Positions 36,202-46,000 of a DNA stretch of 64,000 nt are shown here, in pieces. Below the pieces are notes generated by a model. That model worked only from the letters and a program-made list of their open reading frames with translations, was not told where the DNA came from and searched no databases. A program made the position numbers and the translations under genes. This DNA is from Bacteroidales bacterium UBA3844. GTDB taxonomy: Bacteria; Bacteroidota; Bacteroidia; Bacteroidales; Paludibacteraceae. The stretch spans positions 21,621 through 85,620 of the forward strand of contig DGHQ01000056.1 in the NCBI GenBank assembly GCA_002392915.1, given 5' to 3'. Every line of letters begins with the position of its first letter. Within the stretch, counting starts at the first letter, position 1.

Positions 36202-37968
36202 TTATTTTTTCATCTCTTTTGCCCAACTGTCTTTTAATCCGACTGTACGGTTGAACACCAAATGGTCTGCCGTAGATGTCTTATCCACAGTAAAATAGCC
36301 TATACGCTGGAATTGCAAGTAGTCGAGTGGCTTGCTATTTGCCAAATATTTCTCAACATAACAGTTGGTCAACACCTTCAACGAGTCTGGATTAAGTATC
36401 TCGTGCATTGCGTCGATAGCCTCACACTGTTTCTCTTCTTTGATTCGTGCCAACTCGTCACGAGGGTTCTCAACCTTCCAAAGTCTGTCGTACAAACGAA
36501 CCTCTGCCTTGATCGCATGAGCACAACTTACCCAGTGAATTGTCTTTCCCTTGATCTTCATATTGCAGTTTGCCTCTCCTGTCTTTGTCTCTGGGATAAA
36601 CTCTGCATGCACCTCCACTATATTTCCGTTGGCATCCTTCACAATACACTCCGCTGGATTCTCACTACACTTGATAATGTAGGCATTCTTCAAACGGACC
36701 TCCTTACCAGGACCAAGACGGAAGAATTTTGCCGGAGCATCTTCCATAAAATCGTCACGCTCAATCCACAATTCACGGCTGAACTCTACCTTATGTGTGG
36801 CTGAATTCACGTCTTCAGGATTATTGATAGCGTCCAATTCCTCAACCTTTCCTTCCGGATAGTTTGTGATGACGAGCTTGATCGGATCAAGCACTGCTGC
36901 CACACGAGTTGCTCGCTTATTCAAATCGTCACGCACCGCGCTCTCAAGCAATGAGAACTCGTTCAATGCGTCATAAGTGGTGTAACCGATCTTATTGATG
37001 AAATTATGTATGCTCTCTGGCGAATATCCGCGTCTTCTGAATCCGCATATAGTAGGCATACGAGGATCGTCCCAATCCTCTACAACATGCTCCTTAACCA
37101 ATGTCAAAAGATTTCTCTTCGACATCAAAGTATAATTCAGATTAAGTTTGTTGAACTCATACTGACGAGGGCGGTTGTCGTCAAGATCCTTACCCTCTTT
37201 TAGCCAATCAATAAACAAATCATAAAGCGGACGGTGAGGAACGAACTCAAGTGTACACAATGAGTGAGTCACACCCTCGAAATAGTCGCTCTGACCATGC
37301 GCGAAATCATACATAGGATATACCTTCCATTTCCAACCTGTACGATGATGCGGATGAGTAGTGATGATACGATAGATGATCGGATCACGGAAATGCATGT
37401 TTGAGCTAGCCATGTCGATCTTAGCGCGAAGCACCATCTTTCCATCCTCAATCTTTCCATCTGTCATTTCCTGGAAAAGACGAAGGTTTTCTTCAATTGG
37501 TCTGTTTCTATATGGACTTTCTGTTCCTGCAACAGTCGGTGTACCCTTCTGTGCGGCAATTTCCTCAGGAGTCTGCTCATCAACGTAAGCCTTACCTTCC
37601 TTGATTAGTGTCACAGCAAGATCCCAAAGTTGCTGGAAATAGTCGGATGCGTAGAAGACGTTGCCCCACTCGAATCCCAACCATTTGATGTCCTCCTTGA
37701 TTGCCTCAACATACTCGTTGTCCTCCTTCACTGGATTAGTGTCATCAAAACGGAGGTTGCATACGCCATTATACTTCTTGGCGATACCGAAATCCATGCA
37801 AATAGCCTTTGCATGACCAATATGGAGATAGCCGTTTGGTTCTGGCGGGAAACGAGTCTGAACCTTACCACCGTTTTTGCCATTCGCCAAATCTTCCACC
37901 ACCTTCTGCTCAATGAAATTAAGCACCTCTTTGGCTTCGTTTTTTTCTATCTCTTGGTTTTCTGCCAT
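36202..37968 (-). CDS. glnS: Glutaminyl-tRNA synthetase
   Basis: The 588-residue class I synthetase charges tRNA-Gln directly. PPEPNGYLHIGHAKAICMD near residue 43 holds the HIGH motif, RFDDTNP follows, and MSKRNLLTLV near 281 is the KMSKS-type motif. GFRRRGYSPESIHNFINKIG and the C-terminal beta-barrel anticodon domains complete it. A -7 element lies at 38011-38018. It appears to lead a run of seven minus-strand genes down to the terminator at 28376-28407. Confidence 0.96.
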   Translation of the reverse strand: MAENQEIEKNEAKEVLNFIEQKVVEDLANGKNGGKVQTRFPPEPNGYLHIGHAKAICMDFGIAKKYNGVCNLRFDDTNPVKEDNEYVEAIKEDIKWLGFEWGNVFYASDYFQQLWDLAVTLIKEGKAYVDEQTPEEIAAQKGTPTVAGTESPYRNRPIEENLRLFQEMTDGKIEDGKMVLRAKIDMASSNMHFRDPIIYRIITTHPHHRTGWKWKVYPMYDFAHGQSDYFEGVTHSLCTLEFVPHRPLYDLFIDWLKEGKDLDDNRPRQYEFNKLNLNYTLMSKRNLLTLVKEHVVEDWDDPRMPTICGFRRRGYSPESIHNFINKIGYTTYDALNEFSLLESAVRDDLNKRATRVAAVLDPIKLVITNYPEGKVEELDAINNPEDVNSATHKVEFSRELWIERDDFMEDAPAKFFRLGPGKEVRLKNAYIIKCSENPAECIVKDANGNIVEVHAEFIPETKTGEANCNMKIKGKTIHWVSCAHAIKAEVRLYDRLWKVENPRDELARIKEEKQCEAIDAMHEILNPDSLKVLTNCYVEKYLANSKPLDYLQFQRIGYFTVDKTSTADHLVFNRTVGLKDSWAKEMKK

Positions 37969-38010
37969 ATCAATAAATTTATTCTACTTCTAAAATTAGT
38001 ATATATGGTG

Positions 38011-38018
38011 CAAAAATA
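38011..38018 (-). promoter_or_regulatory. -7 promoter element for glnS
   Basis: The minus strand reads TATTTTTG followed by C, an exact TAnnTTTG. It is 43 bases upstream of the glnS start codon. Confidence 0.65.
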
Positions 38019-38122
38019 GTTTTATTTTCTCAATAAATCTATATTTTTTTTGCGAAAAGGAAGGCTTAAAACACAAAGTTGGAATTTTAAATACAACAGT
38101 TGGGAGTTAATTCAAAAAGATG

Positions 38123-38130
38123 TATCTTTG
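38123..38130 (+). promoter_or_regulatory. Promoter for purE (-33 and -7 elements)
   Basis: TATCTTTG at 38123-38130 is an exact -7 element, and a TTG at 38100-38102 lies 20 bases upstream as the -33 element. The leader to the purE ATG at 38223 is about 85 bases and carries a small GTGTAGAAACGCACGG...CGTG stem. Confidence 0.7.
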
Positions 38131-38222
38131 CAAAATAAGCCGTGTAGAAACGCACGGATTTACGTGTCGCAAATTTCCGCGTCACAGCAACAAATGAAGT
38201 GTTTGACAAATTTTGAAGGATA

Positions 38223-38729
38223 ATGAATCCACAGGTAAGTATCATAATGGGCAGCACATCCGACCTGCCTATAATGGAAAAGGCCGCAAAAATACTCGAC
38301 GAGTTTGAGATCCCGTTTGAGATAAACGCCCTTTCTGCACACCGTACTCCATCTGAAGTTGAGAGTTTCGCCACAAACGCAGAGTCACGTGGCATAAAGG
38401 TTATTATCGCGGCAGCCGGTATGGCAGCAGCATTGCCAGGTGTGATTGCGGCACAGACATCTGTTCCAGTGATTGGTGTTCCTATCGCATCCACTCTTGA
38501 GGGCATGGACGCTCTTCTTTCTATCGTCCAGATGCCTCCAGGAATTCCTGTAGCGACAGTCGGCATCAACGGAGCCATGAACGCCGGAATTCTTGCGGCT
38601 CAGATGATTGCGTTGAGCGACAAGGCAGTGGCTGAAAAGGTCAAGGCCCACAAAGCTGGATTGAAGAATAAAATTGTTAAGGCTAACGAAGAGTTGGCAA
38701 AAGTGCAATTCAAATTCAAAACAAATTAA
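38223..38729 (+). CDS. purE: 5-(carboxyamino)imidazole ribonucleotide mutase
   Basis: This 168-residue enzyme of purine synthesis moves the carboxyl group from N5-CAIR to give CAIR. The phosphate-binding start VSIIMGSTSDLPIMEKAA, the catalytic-His segment ALSAHRTPSEV near residue 38, and AAAGMAAALPGVIAAQTSVPVIG agree with PurE. Length is normal for the bacterial class I enzyme. It has its own promoter and stands alone, apart from other pur genes. Confidence 0.95.
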   Translation: MNPQVSIIMGSTSDLPIMEKAAKILDEFEIPFEINALSAHRTPSEVESFATNAESRGIKVIIAAAGMAAALPGVIAAQTSVPVIGVPIASTLEGMDALLSIVQMPPGIPVATVGINGAMNAGILAAQMIALSDKAVAEKVKAHKAGLKNKIVKANEELAKVQFKFKTN

Positions 38730-38734
38730 TCGCC

Positions 38735-38790
38735 CACATGTAGAGACGCACGACCGTGCGTCTATGATGAGATAAATTATGCGTCTCTGA
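38735..38790. repeat. AGACGCA-type hairpin
   Basis: The stretch tagagacgcacgaccgtgcgtct forms a stem (AGACGCAC/GTGCGTCT), and a further GCGTCTCT follows near 38776. The same AGACGCA word recurs in hairpins at 41155-41175 and 41193-41217 and near 59465, so this is a short dispersed palindrome. Confidence 0.5.
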
Positions 38791-38876
38791 TGAACAGAAA
38801 CAAAAACGTTCTTTTTTACATACGGATTCTGTGTGTGACAAGATTAAAAACATCGAAAAATTAAAGATTTTTAGAT

Positions 38877-39887
38877 ATGGCAATTTTAGACAGTATTATT
38901 GCTCGCGCTAAGCAGAACAAGCAGCGCATCGTTCTTCCTGAAGGTACAGAAGAGCGTACTTTGAAGGCTGCCGACCAAATTTTGGCAGAGGGTATTGCAA
39001 ACATCATTTTGCTAGGCAACCCTAACGAGATCAACAAGTTGGCTTCTGAGTTCGGTCTTAAAAACATCTCAAAGGCAACTGTCATAGACCCTGAAAATAA
39101 CCCAAACAGCCAGAAATACATCGACCTGTTGCTTCAACTTCGTCAACGCAAAGGTTTGCAACCTGAGCAGGCTGTAGAGCTTGTTAAGGATCCTCTATAT
39201 TTGGCTTGTCTTCTTGTCAAGGCTGGCGACGCTGATGGTGAGGTGGCTGGTGCAAAGAATTACACTGGCAACGTGCTTCGTCCTGCATTCCAGATCATCA
39301 AAACTCGCCAGGGTGCTAAATGTGTGAGCGGCGCATTCCTTATGATTTTCAAGGACAAGACTTACGGTCACGACGGCATGTTGCTATTCGCCGACTGTGC
39401 TGCCACTCCAGTGCCAACAGCTGAGGAACTTGGCAGTATCGCTGTTGTCAGCGCAGGCACTGCTAAATCAATCTTCGGTTTCGACGATCCTAAGGTGGCT
39501 ATCATGAGCTTCTCTACAAAGGGTTCAGCTAAGCATGAGACTGTAGACAAGGTTATCGAGGCTGGTAATTTTGCAAAACAATATGCTCCAGACTTGAAGA
39601 TCGACGCTGAGCTTCAGGCAGACGCTGCTCTTGTTCCAAGCGTTGCTAAAAGCAAGGCTCCAGGCAGCGAGGTTGCAGGTCAGGCTAACGTATTGGTTTT
39701 CCCTTCTCTTGAGGCAGGAAACATCGGCTACAAACTTGTTCAGCGTCTTGCTGGTGCAGAGGCACTCGGACCAATCCTTCAGGGTCTTGCCGCTCCAGTC
39801 AACGATCTTTCTCGTGGTTGCTCGGTAGAGGACGTAGTTAAAATGATTGCAATTACAGCAAACCAAGCAATTGCTGCAAAACAATAA
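38877..39887 (+). CDS. pta: Phosphate acetyltransferase
   Basis: The 336-residue enzyme interconverts acetyl-CoA and acetyl phosphate. It is the short, single-domain form: QRIVLPEGTEERTLKAAD near residue 17, VAGAKNYTGNVLRPAFQII near 123, AVVSAGTAKSIFGFDDPKVA and the C-terminal QGLAAPVNDLSRGCSVEDVV. With the next gene, ackA, it forms the acetate-producing, ATP-yielding pathway. A 14-base-pair hairpin lies between them. Confidence 0.95.
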   Translation: MAILDSIIARAKQNKQRIVLPEGTEERTLKAADQILAEGIANIILLGNPNEINKLASEFGLKNISKATVIDPENNPNSQKYIDLLLQLRQRKGLQPEQAVELVKDPLYLACLLVKAGDADGEVAGAKNYTGNVLRPAFQIIKTRQGAKCVSGAFLMIFKDKTYGHDGMLLFADCAATPVPTAEELGSIAVVSAGTAKSIFGFDDPKVAIMSFSTKGSAKHETVDKVIEAGNFAKQYAPDLKIDAELQADAALVPSVAKSKAPGSEVAGQANVLVFPSLEAGNIGYKLVQRLAGAEALGPILQGLAAPVNDLSRGCSVEDVVKMIAITANQAIAAKQ

Positions 39888-39894
39888 ATAATCT

Positions 39895-39926
39895 AATGTT
39901 GCAGGCGTACCAACGTCTGCAACATT
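39895..39926 (+). promoter_or_regulatory. Hairpin between pta and ackA
   Basis: AATGTTGCAG (39895-39904) pairs with CTGCAACATT (39917-39926), and CGT/ACG pairs inside. There is no T-tract, so it is more likely an mRNA-processing or stability element than a terminator. Confidence 0.45.
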
Positions 39927-39946
39927 TCATATATAACTAAAAATTC

Positions 39947-41143
39947 ATGAAAATATTAGTACTAAACTGCGGTAGTTCATCAATCAAGTACAAATTGATA
40001 GACATGCCAAAGAACGACACATTGGCGTCGGGAGGAGTTGAAAAAATCGGCTTGAAAGATTCTTTCTTGAAGTACAAGACTCCATCAGGTGAGAAAAAAC
40101 AAATTGATTGCGAAATTCCTGAGCACACAGCTGGAATCGAATTGATTCTTAAGGTTCTTCAATCAAAGGAAGACGGTGCTATCAAGAGCCTGTCAGAAAT
40201 CGAAGCTGTAGGTCATCGTGTTGTACACGGAGGTGAGAAATTCAACAAATCTGTACTAATTAATAAGGAGGTTATCGAAAACATCAAGGAGTGTGCTCCT
40301 CTTGCACCTCTTCACAACCCAGCAAACCTAAAGGGTATCGAGGCAATCACACATGAATTGCCAAGCGTTCCTCAGGTTGCGGTGTTCGATACTGCATTCC
40401 ATCAGACTATGCCATCTAAGGCATATATGTATGCTCTTCCTTATGAGTATTATAAGAAAGATGGCGTCCGCAGATATGGTTTCCACGGAACAAGCCACAG
40501 ATATGTGTCTGCCCGCACTTTGGAAATCCTTGGAATGAAGCCAGAAGGCACAAAGATGATCACTTGCCACATCGGTAACGGTGGTTCTATCTCAGCAATC
40601 AAAGATGGCAAGAGCGTCGACACTTCAATGGGATTGACTCCTCTTGAAGGTCTTGTGATGGGTACTCGTTGCGGTGACATCGACACAGGTGCTATCACAT
40701 ACTTGATGGACCGTGAGAAACTTGACATCAAGGCAATCAACAATATCCTTAATAAGGAGAGTGGATTGAAGGGAGTATCTGGTATTTCTCAGGATATGCG
40801 CGACGTGGAGGCTGGCATCAAAGACGGCAACGAGCGTGCTGCACTTGCAAGAGATATGTTTGTCTACCGTGTCCGCAAGTTCATCGGTTCTTACACAGCT
40901 GTCCTTGGTGGTCTTGACATTTTGGTCTTCACTGGTGGAATCGGAGAAAACCAAAGATCAATCCGTCAGCTATGCTGCGAGGATTTCGGTTATCTAGGAA
41001 TAGAGATCGACGAAGCCGCTAACAATGCTGCGTCAGGAGTGGAGAAGATCATCTCAACACCATCGTCTAAGGTAAAGGTTCTTGTGGTTCCTACAGATGA
41101 GGAGTATATGATCGCAAAAGACACTCTTGAACTTGTAAAATAA
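39947..41143 (+). CDS. ackA: Acetate kinase
   Basis: The 398-residue enzyme makes ATP and acetate from acetyl phosphate and ADP. Signatures are LVLNCGSSSIKYKLID at the N-terminus, GHRVVHGGEKF near residue 88, FDTAFHQTMPSKAYMYALP near 148, RRYGFHGTSHRYVSART near 178 and MITCHIGNGGSISAIKDGKS near 203, and TGGIGENQ near 326. It follows pta by 59 bases. Two hairpins end the transcript at 41155-41226. Confidence 0.97.
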   Translation: MKILVLNCGSSSIKYKLIDMPKNDTLASGGVEKIGLKDSFLKYKTPSGEKKQIDCEIPEHTAGIELILKVLQSKEDGAIKSLSEIEAVGHRVVHGGEKFNKSVLINKEVIENIKECAPLAPLHNPANLKGIEAITHELPSVPQVAVFDTAFHQTMPSKAYMYALPYEYYKKDGVRRYGFHGTSHRYVSARTLEILGMKPEGTKMITCHIGNGGSISAIKDGKSVDTSMGLTPLEGLVMGTRCGDIDTGAITYLMDREKLDIKAINNILNKESGLKGVSGISQDMRDVEAGIKDGNERAALARDMFVYRVRKFIGSYTAVLGGLDILVFTGGIGENQRSIRQLCCEDFGYLGIEIDEAANNAASGVEKIISTPSSKVKVLVVPTDEEYMIAKDTLELVK

Positions 41144-41154
41144 GACGCAAGTAA

Positions 41155-41226
41155 AGACGCAATAACATTGCGTCTCTTCAAATCATAAAAATAGACGCTG
41201 CAAATGATGCGGCGTCTGTTTTTTTA
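41155..41226 (+). terminator. Terminators after ackA
   Basis: Two hairpins follow the stop. The first pairs 41155-41163 with 41167-41175 (AGACGCAAT/ATTGCGTCT). The second pairs 41193-41201 with 41209-41217 (one G-U) and is followed by eight T residues, a textbook intrinsic terminator. Confidence 0.85.
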
Positions 41227-41660
41227 TTGCCATTTTCCGTATCTTCAAACTTTTTATATACAAATGCAAAAAGAGGAAACAGAAAACGCACCACTACAAA
41301 TACAATTCATTTGTCGGTGCTGGAAAACATGTCATGAATGACACTGAAAACAACCCAACGCTAAAAACAAAAGAAAACACATGCCGTTTTCTGCGGTTTA
41401 TGTTTTCTCTGTTGAGAGTTTTCAAAAACAAACTTGTCTGTGAGTTTTCCAAGTGTCAGATATTATAGCTGACACTGTTTTCTGTTTGATCATTATTCCT
41501 GTTGCGGGCAGACTTGAAAACCTGTCTGATATCTGAGAGATTCGTCTGAAAGACGCTACCGAGCAAAGCGAGAGTAACCCGTGACAACGTCTCGGGAAAG
41601 TCCAGCAATGTCATAAAATTTTGCCTGAAAGGCAATACAATAGAAATGCTTTCACGTCTT
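41227..41660. other. Gene-free region after ackA
   Basis: No convincing gene lies here. The stretch carries several short hairpins, for example GTGTCAG...CTGACAC (41452-41478), GCGGGCAGacttgaaaaCCTGTCTG near 41514 and TTGCCTGAAAGGCAA near 41622. A 64-codon open frame at 41621-41815 overlaps the repeat and is not called. Confidence 0.5.
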
Positions 41661-41834
41661 GTTTCCTCATAAGTGTAGAAATTCTCTTAAACTCCATGTC
41701 TCTGTATTTATATGTGCTCGCCTTCGGCTCGCACTTGGGGGAGGTAAGGGCCAATATCAATCAAACATGGGCCTTTGGAATCCTCACATTTATGACACTC
41801 CTACTATCTTTTTAATTTCGTCGAATTCACGTTA
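41661..41834 (-). repeat. Long reverse copy of dispersed repeat family A
   Basis: Read on the minus strand it begins aacgtgaattcgacgaaatt, continues ggagtgtcataaatg, gaggatt, ggcccatgtttgattgatat and gtgcgagccgaaggcgagca, and ends acttatgaggaaac. It matches the copy at 11971-12156 over nearly its whole length in the opposite orientation. Confidence 0.65.
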
Positions 41835-41965
41835 AATACATAATGATAGGCATCTCGTTCTTGTTCGTAAAAACTCATCACCGATATCAAAAAAAGAAGA
41901 CACCGCAAATGATGCAGCGTCTACTTTTAAAGAAAAAGTTTCCTCAAATTATTCCAGACTTGTCG

Positions 41966-42214
41966 CTATGCTACAAAGCCATATTCATAAATACAGTCAC
42001 TAGCAAGATCCATTTCTTCATTCCAAAATAGACACGTGCGACTGGGATCTAACTGGACTTGCTTAAATAAGCCACAAACATCCAACAGGGGACGAAAAGA
42101 AGGTAACGTCCTTATGTCGTCCATAACGTCATACATGACTTTATATCCATCATCAAACTCTACATAGAGCATATAATTGTCAAGAGCTTGATAGTTCTTA
42201 ATTCTTGGAATCAT
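41966..42214 (-). CDS. DUF2442 domain protein
   Basis: The 82-residue protein matches the small DUF2442 family: YMLYVEFDDGYKVMYDVMDD near residue 14, FKQVQLDPSRTCLFWNEEMDL near 50, and a final SDCIYEYG. Some DUF2442 genes lie beside DUF4160 genes in toxin-antitoxin-like pairs; here the partner is instead a fragment of a restriction-modification enzyme. Its start lies inside the end of that gene (17-base overlap), so translation is probably coupled. Confidence 0.8.
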   Translation of the reverse strand: MIPRIKNYQALDNYMLYVEFDDGYKVMYDVMDDIRTLPSFRPLLDVCGLFKQVQLDPSRTCLFWNEEMDLASDCIYEYGFVA

Positions 42215-42992
42215 AATTTTCTTCCTTCAACGTTTGTTCATAATACCACGAATCATGACCTTCACCAATCTTCAACACTCTTTCTATCAGCTCTGCATAT
42301 TCATCATCCGTCAACACGAGTTCTTTCAGCAAAGGTATCAACCCCTTCCCGTCTTCTCCTTCATAAAAGAATAGTGAATTGCTGATTCTCGCGCGTTGGC
42401 TTGCACGCGGTTCACGGCTAAAACCGTCTCTGTGGCACTTCTTTCCTGTCTGGCTAATCTCTGTATCCAAACACTCAAAGATCGGGTCTGTTTCCACATC
42501 TACCGCATCAAACATCGCCACAACCTCTTCTTCCGGAATCGAAAACATCTTCTCATAGCGAAAACTCGTCTTAGCCCCACGTCTACCTATCTCCTTTGCA
42601 AACATTCGGGGATGAAGAGAATCTTTGGGATTTGCCAAAACAGCAAAAAAGAGATTTTGGAGGATTGCGTTATAGTAAGAGCAATCCTGCACATCATAAG
42701 GTTTGAAATTCTTCAGAATTTTGTCGAGGAACTCGATGTCGAAGATCTCCGTCGGCACTTTGCCATGTTGCATCAGCCGTCTGACTTTGATCATTCTGAC
42801 CAACAACAACCTAACAAGAAAAATCATCTCTTTTCTTTCCGCATGATCTTTTTCTTGCACTGTCGCCACGGTGTAGCGCGAATCAACTAAACTTGGGAAC
42901 TGGAACACTACCCTTCCCCTCTCGATTGCGGCAAGGATATTCTCAAATCCTGCCATAGTTTCATTTATCATATTTTTGTACTTTAAATCCAT
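42198..42992 (-). CDS. Orphan internal segment of a type IIG restriction-modification enzyme
   Basis: The 264-residue frame resembles the region between the nuclease and methyltransferase domains of Eco57I-like single-chain enzymes: CSYYNAILQNLFFAVLA near residue 102, SFRYEKMFSIPEEEVVAMF near 141, then PIFECLD, DGFSRE and ISNSLFF in the order usual for that family. The AdoMet-binding and NPPY motifs are absent, so it cannot methylate alone. It has its own start and stop without internal stops. It is either a decayed remnant or a domesticated domain. The family match is from memory of motif order. Confidence 0.55.
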   Translation of the reverse strand: MDLKYKNMINETMAGFENILAAIERGRVVFQFPSLVDSRYTVATVQEKDHAERKEMIFLVRLLLVRMIKVRRLMQHGKVPTEIFDIEFLDKILKNFKPYDVQDCSYYNAILQNLFFAVLANPKDSLHPRMFAKEIGRRGAKTSFRYEKMFSIPEEEVVAMFDAVDVETDPIFECLDTEISQTGKKCHRDGFSREPRASQRARISNSLFFYEGEDGKGLIPLLKELVLTDDEYAELIERVLKIGEGHDSWYYEQTLKEENYDSKN

Positions 42993-43007
42993 CTTTATCC
43001 ATCCGAT

Positions 43008-43035
43008 AGCGGGCAGGTTCGAGACCTGCCCCTAT
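43008..43035. repeat. Hairpin between the type IIG fragment and the coiled-coil gene
   Basis: GGGCAGGT and ACCTGCCC form a perfect stem around TTCGAG or similar. A related, imperfect copy is at about 41514. It is not a tRNA: no acceptor or anticodon arms surround it. Confidence 0.5.
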
Positions 43036-43076
43036 GGAATGTTTTCTGTCTGACCAAGTTCAGCCATCACAAGATA

Positions 43077-46000
43077 TTATTTCTTAGAGCGTCCAGTAAT
43101 TCTGTCGATCAGTTCCTGTTGTTCTCTCTTCTTTCTCTCCTCTTCCGTCTCCTCATGTGGAGCCTCTGGAGCTGCTGACTGTTCTTCTGGAGCCACCTCT
43201 TCCTCTTGCTTTTTCCTCTTTGAACGACGGCTCTCTTTTGGTTCTTCTGGTTCATCCGCAGCTGCAGGTGTTTCTTCCACTTGCTGTTGAGGTTTCGACT
43301 TACGGCCAGTGATTCGTTCTATAAGCTCCTGCTGTTCCCTCTTCTTTCTCTCCTCTTCTGTCTCCTCATGTGGAGCCTCAGACGTTGCCGGAGCTGCGTC
43401 TACAGGCGTCGGCTCCTCTTTCTTTTTCCTTGAACGACGGTTCTCTTTGGGCTCTTCTGGCTCACTCACAGCTGCAGGCGTTTCCTCCACTTGCTGTTGA
43501 GGTTTCGACTTACGGCCTGTGATTCGTTCTATAAGTTCCTGCTGTTCTCTCTTCTTTTTCTCCTCTTCTGTTTCCTCACGTGGGGCTGGAGATGTTGCAG
43601 GAGCGGCTTCTACAGGAGTCGGCTCCTCTTTCTTCTTCTTTGAACGACGGCTCTCCTGAGGTTCAGCAGCATCTGCATTCTCACTTATAGGAGCAGAAGT
43701 TTCCTCTGGAGCAGACTCTTCTTTCTTTCTTCTAGAACGTTTTTTCTCCTTTGGTTCTGTTTGCTCCTCCTGTTCGATTTGCTCAGTCTGATCCACCTGT
43801 GGTTCTGGCTGTTCTTCATTTGTGGCGGCAGTCTGAGGTTCAGCAGGAGTTTCCTCCTCCTGTTTTGCCTTTGAAGTACGACCAGTAATTCTGTCGATCA
43901 GAGCTTGGCGTTCAGCTTCCTCCTGGCGACGTTGGATTTCTTCCTCAGTCAACGCATTGTCAGGTGGTGGAGTCTCTTCGTCTTTACGTTTTCTAGAACG
44001 TTTGTTCTCCTTTGGCTCAGTGCCCTCATCAACGTCAGGATCAGCGGAATTCTTTTTCTTAAATAAGCGTCTCACGCCTTTAGTTTCAGACTGTTCCTCC
44101 TCACTTATTACAGCAGCGGAATCAGCAGAAGCGACACCTTCTGTCTTCTTCTTTTTACGGCCAGTGATTCTATCAATCAAAGCCTGACGTTCAGCTTGTT
44201 TCTGCAGACTATCAAGCACAACAGACGAAGCCTCGGCTGCAGTACGGAGTTTTTCCAACGAGTCGGTCATCTTCACCATATCCTCATCCACAGAATCCTC
44301 CATAGCCAATAGTATAGAGTCCCATGGAGCGGCATCAAGTTCCTCAATCACCTTACGTCTGTTGCGAGTATAGAATTTGATGTGACCGAGTGGCTTATTG
44401 TCTGGAGCTGTCGGCAAATATTTTGCGCGTATCTTCTTTTGGCGACGTCTTTTGTAATAGATTTTGATTTCTCCCGTCGCAAGATATTCAAGATTAAGTT
44501 CTGTCATCACCGAGTCGACGAGGGTGTCGATAGCTGAATATTGAGGCAGAAGAACCATTACAGAGTCTACCACATCATTAAGCAACACTCGTCTGTATTG
44601 CGTATTACCGACCAGATCCATAATCTTCTTGGCGATTACTCTACCAGAATCAACACGGTCGTAGAAACGCTTCTTATAGAAGTAGCGCTGATGCCAGTAA
44701 TACATGAAGAAATCGTAGTCGTAGATAAATTTGAATTTGCCTCGATCGTAGTGAACCTCATTTAGATAGCGACATTTTGGAATTTTGATTTTGGCGACAA
44801 TCTCCTCACTTTTTCCTTCCTTCTGAGCCTTTTCTGCCTCCTTAAGTTCTTCCATGTTTCGCATTTCCTCCTCAAGTTCGGCCAATTGCTGGGCAAGGAG
44901 AGAACTGTCGAGAGCAGCATACTCCTTTAGCATCTCTACGTCAATATCCTCTGCCAAAGAATCCAAGTTTAATGAATCCGGAATAGATTCATCAACGACT
45001 GAGGTTGTATCATTCTCCTGAGTAGAGTCCCTAGCGGCTAAAGCAGCTGCGGCAGCCTCACGTTTTTTCTTGATGATTGCCTCGATAGTCTTACGAGTCT
45101 GCAATTCCTTCTCATCAATAGGTTCCTCAATTGTAGGCTCCGGTTCAAGCTCACCATTAAGCATTTCGTCTTTCAGGATGACCACAGGAAGCCTCCTGCC
45201 TCGTCTGTTCTTATTTGCATATTCAATTGCGGCGCTATCTCCGGCAGCGACGAGTTCGGCAAGTTCAAACAAATCGGCGTTTTCCTCCTCTTCCTCTTCA
45301 AGTTTTTGAAGGCGTTTTCTCTCTTTTTCTTCGGCTCTTTTTTGGGCTTTTCTAACCTTATTCTTGCCCTTCATGATTCTTTCCGCCTCTTTACGGGCTC
45401 TTTCGATAGCCTCTTGCTGCTGTTTTTCAATCAAGGCCTGTTTTTCTTCCTCCTTCAGTTTTTCATTTTCCTGAATTTTACGGAGTTCCTCAGCCTCTCT
45501 ACGCTTAGCCATCTGCTCTGCATGAATCAAACGTTTTTCAGCCAATTCCTCACGTCTTGCTGCCTCTGCCTCACGTTTTGCCGCGCGAGCTCTCATCTCC
45601 TCTTCACGGCGTTCGCGTTCACGCTCACGGGCCTGAGCTTTTCTCTCAAGCTCTTTAGCCTTCATTTCTCGTTTCTTTTGAGCCTTTTCGAGACGTCTTT
45701 GCTGTTTTTTTGCGCGTTCTTTTGCCTCGCGCTCACGTTGAGCCTTTTTTATTTCCTGAGTACGTCTCATCTGTTCAGCACGTTGCTCAGCGGCTTTTTG
45801 TTTGGCAGCCATAACTGCCTGACGATGAGCTGCTTCCTGCTCCTTCTCCTTTTGTTTAGCCTCCAAAGCTCTTTGACGAGCAGCTGCTTTTGCCTCAGCT
45901 TCCTGACGTTTCCTAGCTTGCCAGTTTTCGCGCTGACGCTGCTTCTTTTCATACTCTTTTTGGCGAAGTCTCTCTCGTTCTGCCTTTTGTCTTGCTATTT

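Noticed and set aside
41560..41620. Segment resembling RNase P RNA (gagagtaacccg, gggaaagtcc)
   Set aside because: Only short words match; the other conserved core regions and the expected length of flanking helices were not found.
43008..43035. GGTTCGA word suggestive of a tRNA T-arm
   Set aside because: It is the loop of a simple inverted repeat; no acceptor stem, D-arm or anticodon arm surrounds it.
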